A stretch of 64,000 bases of DNA from Streptomyces scabiei 87.22. GTDB lineage: Bacteria; Actinomycetota; Actinomycetes; Streptomycetales; Streptomycetaceae. Where the stretch lies: NCBI RefSeq assembly GCF_000091305.1, contig NC_013929.1:1612001-1676000 (forward strand), given 5' to 3'. The translations under genes and the position numbers were made by a program. Of the stretch, positions 1 through 8,880 are shown in pieces (position 1 is the first letter of the stretch; each line of letters starts with the position of its first letter). The notes under the pieces were generated by a model. The model had not been told where the DNA came from. It made no database searches and saw nothing but the letters and a program-made list of their open reading frames with translations.

Positions 1-1229
1 CAGGTGACCACCACGGATGCCGTGGCGAGGACCGCGGTCTCAGCGGCTGTCGAGGCCCCGGGATCGAGCCACTTGAACCACAGCACCGCGCCGGAGGTGA
101 CCAGGTACCCCAGGACGAACAGGCCCCCGGCGCCCAAGTGCGCTCGCGCGGGCGGAGCAGTGGAGTACCGGAAGGTGAGGCGTCGGTTCGCCTCCGTGTT
201 GAGGACGGCGAGGACGAACAGCGAGACCAGGTTGGCGACGGCCGGGCTCCACCAACCGCGCAGCAGCCAGTAAAGCAGCGCCTGCCCGACCGTGGAGACG
301 ACACCGATCGCCAGGAAGCAGCCGACCTCCCACGACAACGCGCCACGCCGGGTGGTGGGTGCGAGGACCGCGTCGGGGTGCTCGGCGGCCGGTGCGGGGC
401 GAGACGGTACGTCGACCCGGGCGCCGCCGGATGCCTTGAGCCGCGTCATCCGCCACAGCCCGCGCAGGTCGTCCGTGGCGGTGCCCACAATGTCCACCCG
501 GGTGTCCACGTCCTCGACCCAGTCGACGGGGACCTCGTGGACCCGCAGTCCGTTGTGCTCGGCGAGCAGCAGCAGCTCGGTGTCGAAGAACCACGCGTCA
601 TCGCGGGCCACCTGCAACAAGGGCCGCAGCACCTCGGTGCGGGCCGCCTTGAATCCGCATTGGGCGTCGGTGAACCGGACGCCGTGCGTGAGCCGGATGA
701 TGCCGTTGTAGCAGCGGGAGATGAACTCGCGGCGCGGGCCGCGCACCGTGCGCGACCCAGGTGCCAGCCGGGAACCGATGGCGAGGTCCGAGTGACCGCT
801 GGCCAGGGGGGCGACCAGCGGCAGCAGCCCGTCGAGGCCGGTGGACAGGTCCACGTCCATGTACGCGACGATGTCCGCGTCGCTGGCGCCCCAGACGGTG
901 CGCAGGGCGAGCCCGCGGCCCTTGCGGTCGAGGTGGACGACGCCGACGCCCGGCAGTTCGTCGGCGAGGCGACGGGCGGTGGCGAGGGTCTCGTCGGTGC
1001 TGGCGTTGTCGGCGACCGTGATCCGCCAGGGGAAGGGGAAGTCCGCCGCCAGTCGGGCGTGGAGTGTGCGCAGGCAGCCGGGCAGGGCGCGTTCCTCGTT
1101 GTAGACCGGAACGACGATGTCGACCGTCGCGGTACCGGCCTGTGCATGAAGGGACCGCTCGACCTGCTGGAACGGGGCCAAGCGCTCCGGGCGGGCAGTG
1201 GTCTCGGTGAGATGGGGGGTGGGAGTCAT
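1..1229 (-). CDS. Family 2 glycosyltransferase with C-terminal GtrA-like membrane domain (3' end beyond window)
   Basis: About 409 codons are visible before the window edge. The N-terminal half is a dolichol-phosphate-mannose-synthase-like GT2 domain: the nucleotide-binding start DIVVPVYNEE, the acidic metal-binding motif MDVDLSTGLDG, and the later GFKAAR and DTELLLL motifs. After about residue 270 the protein turns hydrophobic, with helices such as FLAIGVVSTVGQALLYWLL and LVSLFVLAVLNTEANRRLTF, typical of GtrA-type flippase or anchor domains. It probably moves a sugar to a polyprenyl-phosphate or other lipid carrier at the membrane. The ATG was chosen because it is preceded by GAGGAAG at good spacing. 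It lies downstream of the two-component genes on the same strand, separated by the FAH-like gene. The true length is unknown because the stop codon is outside the window. Confidence 0.88.
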   Translation of the reverse strand, partial: MTPTPHLTETTARPERLAPFQQVERSLHAQAGTATVDIVVPVYNEERALPGCLRTLHARLAADFPFPWRITVADNASTDETLATARRLADELPGVGVVHLDRKGRGLALRTVWGASDADIVAYMDVDLSTGLDGLLPLVAPLASGHSDLAIGSRLAPGSRTVRGPRREFISRCYNGIIRLTHGVRFTDAQCGFKAARTEVLRPLLQVARDDAWFFDTELLLLAEHNGLRVHEVPVDWVEDVDTRVDIVGTATDDLRGLWRMTRLKASGGARVDVPSRPAPAAEHPDAVLAPTTRRGALSWEVGCFLAIGVVSTVGQALLYWLLRGWWSPAVANLVSLFVLAVLNTEANRRLTFRYSTAPPARAHLGAGGLFVLGYLVTSGAVLWFKWLDPGASTAAETAVLATASVVVT

Positions 1230-1304
1230 GGCTTCCTCAGGCGTGAGGGGACGGCAGACTGCGGCTCTGAGGCCCAGGTCCGGGCCGCGGCCTCACTGTT
1301 GCCG

Positions 1305-1324
1305 CCCCGCCTGTGGAGGCGGGG
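1305..1324. terminator. GC hairpin between FAH-like gene and glycosyltransferase
   Basis: A 7-bp perfect stem (CCCCGCC/GGCGGGG) with a 6-nt loop, next to a second imperfect hairpin at 1269-1295. No clear U-tract follows on the minus strand, so terminator function is only a guess from position. Confidence 0.35.
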
Positions 1325-1381
1325 AAAGAACGCTGAGAACTGACAGAGAGTCAGATCTATGGCCGAAAGCACTCCCACGGT

Positions 1382-2218
1382 TCACTGCGAACCCGACCGC
1401 ACCACGGAGTTCCTGAGTTCCCCGACACCCTTGATCTCGGTGACCATGTCCACACCGGGGTACAGAAGGACCTCGGGTTCGCGTCCAGTGCCTGGTCCGG
1501 CCGGCCTGCCCGTCGTGATCAGGTCTCCGGGCAGCAGCGTGACTACGGTGCTGACATGGGCGATGACGGTGGCTACGTCGAAGATCAGCTGCGAGGTGTT
1601 CGCCTTCTGGCGGACCCGTCCGTCGATGACACAGCTCATCGTCAGACCCCGGCCGCCCGTCGGCACGTCGTCGGTGGTGACCATGGCGGGTCCCACCAGG
1701 GTGACGTCCGTGGACAGTCCCGACGCCGGGGCGCTTCCCGAGTCGCTCCGCGCGGCGACGCCGTTGACGACGGTGTAGCCCGCGACATGGCGCAGCGCCG
1801 TCCGGGCCGTGACCTCACGGGTCCGGCACCCGATCACCAGGCCCAACTCCACGCCCCAGTCCACGTCCCGGCCCTCGGCCGACAGGCAGATGGCGTCGCG
1901 GGCACCTGCAACGCCCTGGCCGCCTTGCCGCACGGAGAACACCGGAACGGTGGGGAAGGAGGTGCCCGTCTCCCGTACCCGTGCGGCGTAGTTGGGTCCC
2001 ACACGAACGATCTTGCTCGGCCGGGTGATGAGGGGCGCGTAGGAGATGTCGTCCAGCCTGCGGCGTTCACCGGTTTCCTCAGCGGCTGGTTCCCGCCAGT
2101 CGGCGCCGGAGGCGACCAGCGCCCCGACGTCCGGGTAGGGCAGCACCACGCAGTGTTTCTTCTGCAGACGTGCGGCGGCTGTACGGCCTTGTCCCAGTCG
2201 TACGGTGCTGAGCTTCAC
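1382..2218 (-). CDS. FAH-superfamily protein with degenerate active site
   Basis: A 278-residue protein that aligns end to end with the intact FAH-fold hydrolase at 62440-63282 (shared VKLSTVR start, ATRLQ region, LLPGDLI, GIGELRN end). Enzymes of this family cleave C-C bonds in acyl-pyruvate products of aromatic ring cleavage, using a metal held by Glu, Glu and Asp. Here DWEAEL has become DWGVEL and the NDVTxRD motif has become NGVAARS, so two of the three expected metal ligands are gone. The GTPGG loop is also altered to TGRPAGPG. The reading frame is nevertheless open. GTG at 2218 is preferred over GTG at 2227 because AAAGGAGT sits at the right distance and the intact homologue starts there. 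It lies just after the histidine kinase stop and may be a dead duplicate, or a protein kept for a non-catalytic role. Confidence 0.8.
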   Translation of the reverse strand: MKLSTVRLGQGRTAAARLQKKHCVVLPYPDVGALVASGADWREPAAEETGERRRLDDISYAPLITRPSKIVRVGPNYAARVRETGTSFPTVPVFSVRQGGQGVAGARDAICLSAEGRDVDWGVELGLVIGCRTREVTARTALRHVAGYTVVNGVAARSDSGSAPASGLSTDVTLVGPAMVTTDDVPTGGRGLTMSCVIDGRVRQKANTSQLIFDVATVIAHVSTVVTLLPGDLITTGRPAGPGTGREPEVLLYPGVDMVTEIKGVGELRNSVVRSGSQ

Positions 2219-2248
2219 CGGTGGCACTCCTTTTGTAGCGATGCGGCC

Positions 2249-3820
2249 CTATACGCAGGTGTGGAGAGCCGGGGCAGCCGTCGCCGCAGCGGCGGGCTGA
2301 TACGGCAGGAGCAGACGGAATGTGCAGCCTTCACCTGGCCTGGCCTCGAGTTCCAGACGGCCGCCGTTGGCCTCGGCGGCGCCGGCGGCGATCGCGAGCC
2401 CCAGGCCGGACCCCGCTGCCGCGGCCCGCTCGGTCGAATCGACGCGGTAGAACCGCTCGAACACCCGCCGCGCGTGCGACTCGGCAAGGCCGGCCCCGTC
2501 ATCGGCGACCTCGACGACACAGACCCGAGTACCGGGTATGAGCGGAGCGTTGGCGCTGGTACGGCCCGGTCCCGTCGTGCCCGGCCCGTGTGGGCGGACT
2601 CGAAGGGTGCCGACACGCACCTGGATGTGTGTCCCGGTCGGAGTGTGGACGCACGCATTGGTGAGCAGATTCGACAGGATCTGCGCCAGCTGATGCGGGT
2701 CGCCGACGGCGTCGACGACGTCCAACTCGTTCACGCGGGCGTCGTCCTCGGGGTCGGCGAGAGTGCCAAGGCCGATGCTGCGCCCAGGGTGTCGCACGGC
2801 GACGGCAGCGATACCGTCGGCCACGAGAGAGAGGAGGTCGACCGGTTGCCACCGCGTCGCGGGTACCTCACCGAGCCTGGCCAGTTGGGACAGGCTCTCG
2901 ATGAGACGGCTCATCCGGTCGGCGTTCCGCACGATCAGCTGCTGCGCCTCCTGGCGTCGCTCCAGGCTCATCTCCGGCTCCTGCACCAGGAGTTCGGCGA
3001 AGCCCTGCAGAGACGTGAGGGGAGTTCGCAGTTCATGGCCGACGTCCGCCAGGAAGTGGCGCAGCCGTTGCTCCGACGCCTCGGTGCGACGCAGCGCGGT
3101 GCGCAGCCGGTCGAGCATCGTGTTCAGGGCACGGCTGAGGTGGCCGACCTCGGTGACCGCATGCCGGTCCGAAACGCTCAGTTCCAACTCACCTTCGGCG
3201 ATGCGCCTGGCAGTGCGTTCGACTCCGACCAGCGGCCGCAGCCCCAGCCGCACAGCGAGGGTGCCGAAGAGGACGACCCCCGCTGCGACGGCCACCCCGA
3301 CAGCGAGGCTGAACCACAGCATCCGGGAGGTCGCCTCGTCCACCTCCTTCAGAGGCAGCGCCACCACGACCCGGGTGCCGTCGGTGCCGGTCCGGGCGAT
3401 CACCCGCCAGGTACTGCCGCCGTCGGTTGCGGCGACCGTGGCGGGTCGGCCGTTCTTGAGGCCGAGTTCCGCCTCCGACTTCGGGAGTCGCGGCCCGGCA
3501 CTGCCCCCGTCGCCGCTCAGCGACATGGCAATCCGGTGGCCGCCTCTGTCGTAGAAGTACACCCGGTAGTCCGAAGGGAGGCCGCCCGTCCTGGCGGACG
3601 CCCCTGACGCCGTCCGGCCGTCGGCCACGTCCTTGTAAAGCTGGGGCACCAGCTGGAAACGGCTCAGTCGCCCGTCGACCTGGTCCGTCAGCCAGGAGTG
3701 GAGCAGGGCGAGCCCTGCCGCCTGACAGAGCAGAACCGCCGAGGTGGCCAGCAGCGTGACGCCGAGCACCAGGCGGGCGCGCAGCGAGCGCGGTTTCAGC
3801 CGGCGCAGCCACCGCCTCAC
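2249..3820 (-). CDS. Membrane sensor histidine kinase (HAMP, HisKA, HATPase)
   Basis: A 523-residue kinase. A basic N-terminus leads into a first transmembrane helix (LVLGVTLLATSAVLLCQAAG). An extracytoplasmic sensor of about 130 residues follows, then a second helix (LAVGVAVAAGVVLFGTLAV), a HAMP linker, the H-box FLADVGHELRTPLTSLQGF with the phospho-accepting His, an N-box near SNLLTNACVHTP, and G-boxes DDGAGL and GSGLGLAI. A Gly/Pro-rich insert (around PHGPGTTGPGRTSANAP) lengthens the ATPase domain. The GTG start overlaps the response-regulator stop by four bases (GTGA), so translation is probably coupled. It should phosphorylate the regulator encoded just upstream; the signal is unknown. 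A fragment of the C-terminus of a closely similar kinase recurs at 47971-48135. Confidence 0.93.
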   Translation of the reverse strand: MRRWLRRLKPRSLRARLVLGVTLLATSAVLLCQAAGLALLHSWLTDQVDGRLSRFQLVPQLYKDVADGRTASGASARTGGLPSDYRVYFYDRGGHRIAMSLSGDGGSAGPRLPKSEAELGLKNGRPATVAATDGGSTWRVIARTGTDGTRVVVALPLKEVDEATSRMLWFSLAVGVAVAAGVVLFGTLAVRLGLRPLVGVERTARRIAEGELELSVSDRHAVTEVGHLSRALNTMLDRLRTALRRTEASEQRLRHFLADVGHELRTPLTSLQGFAELLVQEPEMSLERRQEAQQLIVRNADRMSRLIESLSQLARLGEVPATRWQPVDLLSLVADGIAAVAVRHPGRSIGLGTLADPEDDARVNELDVVDAVGDPHQLAQILSNLLTNACVHTPTGTHIQVRVGTLRVRPHGPGTTGPGRTSANAPLIPGTRVCVVEVADDGAGLAESHARRVFERFYRVDSTERAAAAGSGLGLAIAAGAAEANGGRLELEARPGEGCTFRLLLPYQPAAAATAAPALHTCV

Positions 3821-4563
3821 AGCGCCGCCGCCCCCGGTCCGGGGCGTGCGGCCCGCAGGCAGTAGCCGACACCGCGGACCGTCTGGATGAGCTGGGGTTC
3901 GAACCGGTCTATCTTGCGCCGCAGGTTGCGTACGTAGGTGTCGACGATGCGGGCGTCACCGGCGAAGTCGTAGTGCCAGACCTCGGACAGGATCTCCTTC
4001 TTGCCCACCACGCGTTCCGGCTGCGCAAGCAGGCAGACCAGGAGCCGGAACTCGGTGGGCGACAGCTGGATGGGCAGCCCGGCCCGGCGCACCTCGTGGG
4101 TCTGCTGGTCCAGCTCCAGATCCTCGTACCGCAGCGGCGGCCTCCTGGTCCCGCCGCTTGGTGGCATGTCGCTGCGCCGCAGGATGGCACGGATGCGCAG
4201 CAGCACCTCCTGCACGTGGAACGGCTTGGTGACGTAGTCGTCGCCGCCGGAGCTGAGGCCGATGATGCGGTCCTCGACGTCCGTACGCGCCGTCAGGAAC
4301 AGCACCGGCGTATAGACGCCCTCAGCCCGCAGATGACGGGTCACCGCGAAGCCGTCGATGTCCGGAAGGCCGACGTCCAGCACGATCAGGTCGGGTTGGC
4401 CGCGACCGGCCTCGAACATGGCGGTCTGACCTGTGTCGGCGGTGCTCACGGAGTAACCGGCGGCGTGCAGAGCGGAGGTGAGCAAGGTGCGGATGCTGGG
4501 GTCGTCCTCGACGACGAGCACATTGTGTGGAGGTGGCGCGGGCGCCGACGGCGCGACGGGCAT
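3817..4563 (-). CDS. OmpR-family response regulator
   Basis: A 248-residue two-domain regulator. The receiver carries the acidic pair in VVEDDPS, the phospho-acceptor Asp in LIVLDVGLPDIDG, the Thr/Lys signature LFLTAR and TKPFHVQE. The C-terminal winged helix includes LSPTEFRLL and VDTYVRNLRRKID, matching the OmpR/PhoB DNA-binding domain. The ATG follows AAGGAAGG. It is the first gene of a two-gene transcription unit with the histidine kinase and is separated from the CotH gene by a strong hairpin. A Pro/Ala-rich stretch before residue 13 is ordinary for high-GC actinobacteria. Likely targets are the neighbouring CotH/DUF4956/VTC genes, but no direct repeat of a binding site was identified. 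Confidence 0.95.
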   Translation of the reverse strand: MPVAPSAPAPPPHNVLVVEDDPSIRTLLTSALHAAGYSVSTADTGQTAMFEAGRGQPDLIVLDVGLPDIDGFAVTRHLRAEGVYTPVLFLTARTDVEDRIIGLSSGGDDYVTKPFHVQEVLLRIRAILRRSDMPPSGGTRRPPLRYEDLELDQQTHEVRRAGLPIQLSPTEFRLLVCLLAQPERVVGKKEILSEVWHYDFAGDARIVDTYVRNLRRKIDRFEPQLIQTVRGVGYCLRAARPGPGAAAL

Positions 4564-4602
4564 AGACCTTCCTTTGCTGGTGAGGCGTTCGCGGTGCGCC
4601 GA

Positions 4603-4642
4603 GCGCCCGGACGGCGCCCCACGGGGACTGCCGTCCGGGCGC
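4603..4642 (-). terminator. Strong rho-independent-like hairpin after the CotH gene
   Basis: A perfect 13-bp stem (GCGCCCGGACGGC with its complement) and a 14-nt loop lie between the CotH stop and the response-regulator start. On the minus strand it would end the VTC-DUF4956-CotH transcript. There is no long U-tract, as usual for high-GC actinobacteria. Confidence 0.75.
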
Positions 4643-4648
4643 CGGGGA

Positions 4649-6433
4649 TCAGCCGGTCACCTCCTTGTTCTTGGCCAGCGCCGCGGTACGGTCGGTGACC
4701 GTCTTGCGCAGCTTCTCGACGGCGGAGTCCAGCTCCTTGCCGTCGGCACCGGCCTTCCCCGCCTGTTCGGCGATGGCGTTCAGCGCCTTCAGTGCGGTCC
4801 CGGAGCCGTAGAACTTCTGGTACAGCTCCTTGTACGCCTTCTTGTAGACGGGGTCGAAGGTGTCCGAGTCCAGGAAGCGCTCCTTCAGCGGGTGGCCGAT
4901 CATGCCGGCGAACCCACCGCCTTCGCCCTCACCGCCCTGACCGCCTTGGCCGTTCTGACCGCCCGGCAGACCGGAAGGCATTTCGGACGGCATGCCTTCC
5001 GGCAGATTCTCGGGCATCCCCGAAGGCATCCCTTCAGGCATTCCTTCAGGCATTCCTTCGGGCATTCCTGACGGCATCCCGGAGGGCATGTTCTGCGCGG
5101 CTTGGCCACCTGTGCCCTGGCCGCCCCGGCTGCTCTGCCCAGTGGCACCTCCAGCGCCACCACCGAAGGCACCGCCCATGCCCGTGTCGTCGTCCGGGCC
5201 CGAGGTCGCATCGCCGGTGAAGGTGAAGTTGTAGTCCCATCCCAGGACCGAGAACTTCTTGGTGTCCAGGTCGTACCACAGCAGATAGTTCTTGCCGGGT
5301 CCGGCCATGTCGTCGAAGTTCATGAGCAGGTTCTGCGCGGCGAGATACGTCGCCAAGGACTCGACGTCCACGTGCTGGTCGAGTTCCTTCTCGAACTCCT
5401 CGTCCGACGCCTCGTTCGCCCACTTGATGAGCTTCATGACCGGCTCCAGGTCCTGACTGCCCACCTTGTTGAGCTGCTCGAACGACTCCTCGTAGTCGGT
5501 CGGGTCGTCGCCCTTGTACTCGAAGCTGCCGCCGGCCCGCGCCTTGTAGAGCACGCCGTTCCCGTCAGCGACGGACTCCGCGTACTCCGTGTCCGGGCTC
5601 TCGACCATCAACCGGGCGGCGACCGGACGGTTGTTGACCTTCACCGACGTGAAGGCGTACCGCTCGTTCTTCTGACCGGTGGTGTCCGTCAGGCTCAGCG
5701 CGAGGGCCTCGTTCACCGGCACCTGGCCGTTGCTTCCGGGGCGCAGCGAGATCTCCCGCTCGCCCTGATAGGCGCGGCCCTCGACGAACTCGTCGATCTT
5801 GATGAGCCAGGGCAGTTCCTCGGGCTTCTTCTCGGACAGGTTGTAGTTGGTCATCAGGCCCCCCATGCCGCCGGCCCCGCCGGGACCGCGGCCATTGGCC
5901 TGGCCGCGGTCCCGGCCCCCGGTGGCGCCGTCCTGCTGCGCCTCCGGGGCGCCCTGCTCGGCGCCTTCGGGCATGGTCCGGCCGCCACCGGGCCTGCCCC
6001 GGCCGCTTCCGCGCAGGGACGACAGTGTGGAGTTGCCCTTGAGGCGGATTCCAACGTCCTCGAGGTAGACCCCGTCGATGGTGAGGTCGGCCTCGATGTA
6101 GTCCTTGGTCCCGTCCTCGCGGAACTCCTTCATCATCTTCGTGAAGTCGGTCTGGTCGTACTCCAGTTGGATGGAGTGGGAGACCGAGGTGTCGTACAGG
6201 TCGACCGTGCCCTCGACGTTCTGTGTGATGGCGTCAGCCTCCACGCGGGAGGAGGAGGTGACGTACGGCGAGATTCGGGCGTCGCCGAAGAAGTAGACCA
6301 TCACCGCCAGTCCCGCGCAGAGGGCGCCGGCGGACTTCCAGTGGTGCCGCAGCCGTACGGGTACCCGGTCCCGCATCCGCCGCGGCCTGCGCACAGCGGC
6401 CGTGGGGGCCGCCTCGCTGCCGCCGGCCATCAC
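4649..6433 (-). CDS. CotH-family (spore-coat kinase-like) membrane-anchored protein with Met-Pro-Gly repeat insert
   Basis: A 594-residue protein with a single N-terminal membrane anchor ([14 protein letters not shown]), so the bulk is extracytoplasmic. CotH-domain signatures are visible: the strand ending in [22 protein letters not shown], and the acidic [19 protein letters not shown] and [10 protein letters not shown] motifs expected to bind ATP and metal in CotH atypical kinases. The domain is split by two low-complexity inserts: a Gly/Gln-rich stretch near residue 150-190 and a run of MPxG units near residue 450-490. The start is GTG 6433 or ATG 6430; both overlap the DUF4956 stop. CotH proteins phosphorylate Ser residues of partner or coat proteins; the substrate here is unknown. 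The gene is last in the unit VTC-DUF4956-CotH. Confidence 0.88.
   Translation of the reverse strand: MMAGGSEAAPTAAVRRPRRMRDRVPVRLRHHWKSAGALCAGLAVMVYFFGDARISPYVTSSSRVEADAITQNVEGTVDLYDTSVSHSIQLEYDQTDFTKMMKEFREDGTKDYIEADLTIDGVYLEDVGIRLKGNSTLSSLRGSGRGRPGGGRTMPEGAEQGAPEAQQDGATGGRDRGQANGRGPGGAGGMGGLMTNYNLSEKKPEELPWLIKIDEFVEGRAYQGEREISLRPGSNGQVPVNEALALSLTDTTGQKNERYAFTSVKVNNRPVAARLMVESPDTEYAESVADGNGVLYKARAGGSFEYKGDDPTDYEESFEQLNKVGSQDLEPVMKLIKWANEASDEEFEKELDQHVDVESLATYLAAQNLLMNFDDMAGPGKNYLLWYDLDTKKFSVLGWDYNFTFTGDATSGPDDDTGMGGAFGGGAGGATGQSSRGGQGTGGQAAQNMPSGMPSGMPEGMPEGMPEGMPSGMPENLPEGMPSEMPSGLPGGQNGQGGQGGEGEGGGFAGMIGHPLKERFLDSDTFDPVYKKAYKELYQKFYGSGTALKALNAIAEQAGKAGADGKELDSAVEKLRKTVTDRTAALAKNKEVTG
4962..5091 (-). 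repeat. MPxG tandem repeat inside the CotH gene
   Basis: Twelve-base imperfect tandem units encode [16 protein letters not shown] and MPSE in succession, flanked by Gly/Gln-rich low complexity. The units are in frame with the CotH reading frame. The Ser-containing units could be phosphorylation targets, and the Met density could bind metal; both are inference. Confidence 0.85.
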
Positions 6434-7107
6434 AGGTCGGTCGAGTCGTAACCGGTCAGCACCGTCACCCGCTGGCCCGATGTCCGCTCCTGCAGCGCGG
6501 CCACCAGGTCGCCGGGCTCGGTGCCCTTCTTCATGCGCACCGTGTAGAACACCTCGGTCAGCGCGCCGCCGCGGATCGTCTCGGTGCTCACAAGCTCGAA
6601 CTCGCTGGTGTACTTGATCAGTACGTCACCGATGACGGGGCCGTAGTCTTCACCGGCCGGCACCTGGACCTTGACGACCTGCCGCTGCACGTTGAGGGCG
6701 AACCAGTTGAACTTGAACATGACGAGCATGACGGCGCAGATCACCACGGCGCCGACCGCAGCCAGCGTGTAGAAGCGGGCGCCGCAGGCCATGCCGATCG
6801 CCATGGCCAGGAAGATGAAGCCGACGTCTCGTGTCTCCTTGACCGCGTTCCGGAACCGGACCACGGACAACGCACCGACCAGGGAGAACGCCCGCGCCAG
6901 GTTGGACCCGACGACGAGCATGATCAGCGCGACGACCATGCCCACGATGACGAGCGTCTGGACGTAGGACTGGCTGTAGGAGACGTTGCGGTGCGTGTAC
7001 CGGTACACGTAACCGATCAACGTGCTCAGGACGAACGACAGCGCCATGGCCACGACGACATCGGCAACGCTGAACGTGCCGCTGAGTTCCTGCAGATCGA
7101 AGTTCAC
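6430..7107 (-). CDS. DUF4956 membrane protein
   Basis: A 225-residue protein. The N-terminal half has several membrane helices ([40 protein letters not shown], and a paired helix [16 protein letters not shown] followed by [11 protein letters not shown]). Between them lies the family-typical [19 protein letters not shown]. The soluble C-terminus of about 90 residues ends [11 protein letters not shown]. The GTG start overlaps the stop of the VTC gene by four bases and the protein ends inside the CotH start, so all three are probably made together. DUF4956 proteins are known as frequent neighbours of VTC-domain polyphosphate polymerase-like proteins and CotH proteins; the molecular role is not established. 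Confidence 0.88.
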   Translation of the reverse strand: MNFDLQELSGTFSVADVVVAMALSFVLSTLIGYVYRYTHRNVSYSQSYVQTLVIVGMVVALIMLVVGSNLARAFSLVGALSVVRFRNAVKETRDVGFIFLAMAIGMACGARFYTLAAVGAVVICAVMLVMFKFNWFALNVQRQVVKVQVPAGEDYGPVIGDVLIKYTSEFELVSTETIRGGALTEVFYTVRMKKGTEPGDLVAALQERTSGQRVTVLTGYDSTDL

Positions 7108-8030
7108 TGTGCTCCTGCTTTCAAGGGCGCCTGACGCGCCGACGGCTGCTCGGACAGCCCGTTCGTGGTGGGGGTGTGAGGCGATGGATGGTCGGCCTCG
7201 TGGACGTGGAAGATGGACCGGGGCGCGAGCCCGAACGCCTCGATGGACTGCACATACTTGGAGACCCGGATGAGGCTGAGGTTGCGGCGGGCCGCCAGGT
7301 CCGTGATCCAGTACGGGGTGCGCTCGTTGACCTTGATCTCCATCACCGACAGGTGCGGCGGGATGGTGAAGCGGTTCTCCGGGTTCTGCGTGCCGAAGTG
7401 GAAGTCCCGGTCCCGGCCGCGGATGCGCCGGTCGAAGGTCACCCGCAGCCCGGTGTCCGCGGCCCGGCCGACCAGCGCCTCGCGCTGATAGCCGGTGATC
7501 GCTGTCGGCTGCAGATTCAGTCGTACGACGAGTTCGAGCACCTCCTGGATGAAGGCGCTTTCCCTGGCGGAGTGCTCCACCATCTCCCGGCCGTCGCACA
7601 ACTGCCGGGCGACGCCGTACGGGAGGGTGATACGGCGCTTCTGTGTGACCCGGTTGACCCGCTGCTTGATCTCCACACACACCGGGGACTCGTCGGTCAC
7701 CCCGTCCAGGTTCCCGTAGTGGCGGACGCGCAGCTTGCGCCGGAACTTCAGGCCCTCGATCTTCTCCCAGTAGAACCGCAGCTGCGGGGTGTCGTAGTAC
7801 AGGCTCCACACCCCGTACCCGCCGACCGGGCTGTTCAGATCGCGGTCCATCCGCTCGGCCAGCTCGTCCCGGATCTCGGCCGCCTCCTCGACCGGAACGA
7901 GGTACTTGAGCTCGAACCGGTTGAACGAGTGCAGCCTGCTGGCCACGTGCAACGGCTGTTCCTCTGCCGGGGGCTGCTCCTCCCCCCGGCTCTCGGATTT
8001 CCGCCACGTGGTCACCGGTAGTGCCACCAT
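7104..8030 (-). CDS. VTC-domain (polyphosphate polymerase-like) protein
   Basis: A 308-residue cytosolic protein with the VTC/CYTH-type triphosphate-tunnel pattern: FELKYLVP (Glu-x-Lys), RRKLRVRHYG (basic pair), VCVEIKQRVN (Glu-x-Lys), KRRITLPYG, and VMEIKVNERTPYWI near the C-terminus. In yeast Vtc4 these residues line the tunnel where ATP-derived polyphosphate is made. ATG 8030 is chosen over the upstream in-frame start because a near-perfect AAGGAGG lies directly before it, and the upstream extension is Arg-rich and unlike the family. First gene of the VTC-DUF4956-CotH unit. It could make polyphosphate, or act on another phosphorylated polymer; that is not decided by sequence. Confidence 0.87.
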   Translation of the reverse strand: MVALPVTTWRKSESRGEEQPPAEEQPLHVASRLHSFNRFELKYLVPVEEAAEIRDELAERMDRDLNSPVGGYGVWSLYYDTPQLRFYWEKIEGLKFRRKLRVRHYGNLDGVTDESPVCVEIKQRVNRVTQKRRITLPYGVARQLCDGREMVEHSARESAFIQEVLELVVRLNLQPTAITGYQREALVGRAADTGLRVTFDRRIRGRDRDFHFGTQNPENRFTIPPHLSVMEIKVNERTPYWITDLAARRNLSLIRVSKYVQSIEAFGLAPRSIFHVHEADHPSPHTPTTNGLSEQPSARQAPLKAGAQ

Positions 8031-8439
8031 GCGCCTCCTTCGTCGTACGGCCCGATCGGGCGACGCAGGACACAAAACCGGTGGGATGTGAGAAGCAGCT
8101 GAGAATTGCGAGGTAATTCCAGGAGTACTCAAGGTGACCAGTAGATGAACTGCGCGCGTTGACGCGGCGTCCTCACGGTCCGGGACAGCTCTGGTCGGTT
8201 TTGGTGGATGGTCCGTAGGGCGGCGGCGCTGACCGCCTGCAGTGCGGTGGGCCGACCCAGCGACGGCCGGTATCGGTCTCGGGTGCCCAGGGGGTTGATG
8301 CCGCGGGCAGTTCGGGGCGGGCTTCGGTCACGTCCCTCTCAGGACACCGTTGGCGAATTCGGCGGTGGTCGCCAAATGACCTTGCGGTGGCGGGATGATG
8401 GCCGGATCGGCGTGGGGGCGCGAGCGTGAGGTGATCGAG
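8031..8439. other. Intergenic region, promoter side of the VTC operon
   Basis: No convincing gene. The half next to the VTC start is less GC-rich (AGCTGAGAATTGCGAGGTAA region) and should hold the minus-strand promoter. The other half runs into the IS1182-type transposase remnant and may be the flank of that element. Confidence 0.5.
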
Positions 8440-8880
8440 ATGTCGCTGCGTCCACGTCTGCCGGGCGAGGTTCCGGCCCAGACCGCCGAGGTGGCCCGGC
8501 TGGCCTTTCCCAAGGGCTGTCTGTGCATGCGGATCCGGGAGGCGCTCGGGCCGCTGTTCGCCGACGAGGACTTCGTGGGAGCTGTTCCCACAACGTGGTC
8601 AACCCGCCTGGCCGCCACATCAGTTGGCGCTCGTGTCGGTGCTGCAGTTCGTGGAGGGCCTGTCGGATCGCCAGGGGGCCGCTACCGTGCGCGGCGCATC
8701 GACTGGAAGTTTCTTCTGGGGCTGGAGTTAACCGATCCCGAGTTCGACCATTCCGTGCTGAGCGAGTTCCGCGACCGTCTGGTGGCCGACCGGGCGCCGC
8801 GGCGTCTGCTGGAGCTGGTCCTGGAGCGGTTGCACGTACGCGGTGAAGGACGACGAGAGCTGCTGACGGCACACCGCCTC
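8440..8880 (+). pseudogene. IS1182-type transposase N-terminal remnant
   Basis: The start MSLRPRLPGEVP followed by ALGPLFADEDFV, a displaced QLALVSVLQFVEGLSDRQ in another frame, and then RIDWKFLLGLELTDPEFD and SVLSEFRDRL match the N-terminal region of IS1182-group transposases. At least two frame changes separate the blocks (near 8580-8690), and the catalytic part is missing after about 8880. No terminal repeats were identified. Confidence 0.8.

Noticed and set aside
138..1343. 401-codon plus-strand frame at the left edge
   Set aside because: Shadow of the GT2/GtrA gene; the minus-strand frame has clear glycosyltransferase motifs.
1556..3607. 683-codon open frame on the plus strand
   Set aside because: Antisense to the FAH-like and histidine-kinase genes; its residues (Gly/Arg/Asp-rich, no domain) are what high GC third positions on the other strand produce.
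4962..5091. Possible CRISPR-like or minisatellite array
   Set aside because: Units are 12 bases, in frame, without spacers, and encode MPxG; it is a protein repeat.
7108..8073. N-terminal extension of the DUF4956 frame to 547 codons
   Set aside because: The extension is an out-of-frame reading of the VTC gene; DUF4956 proteins begin at the GTG overlapping the VTC stop.
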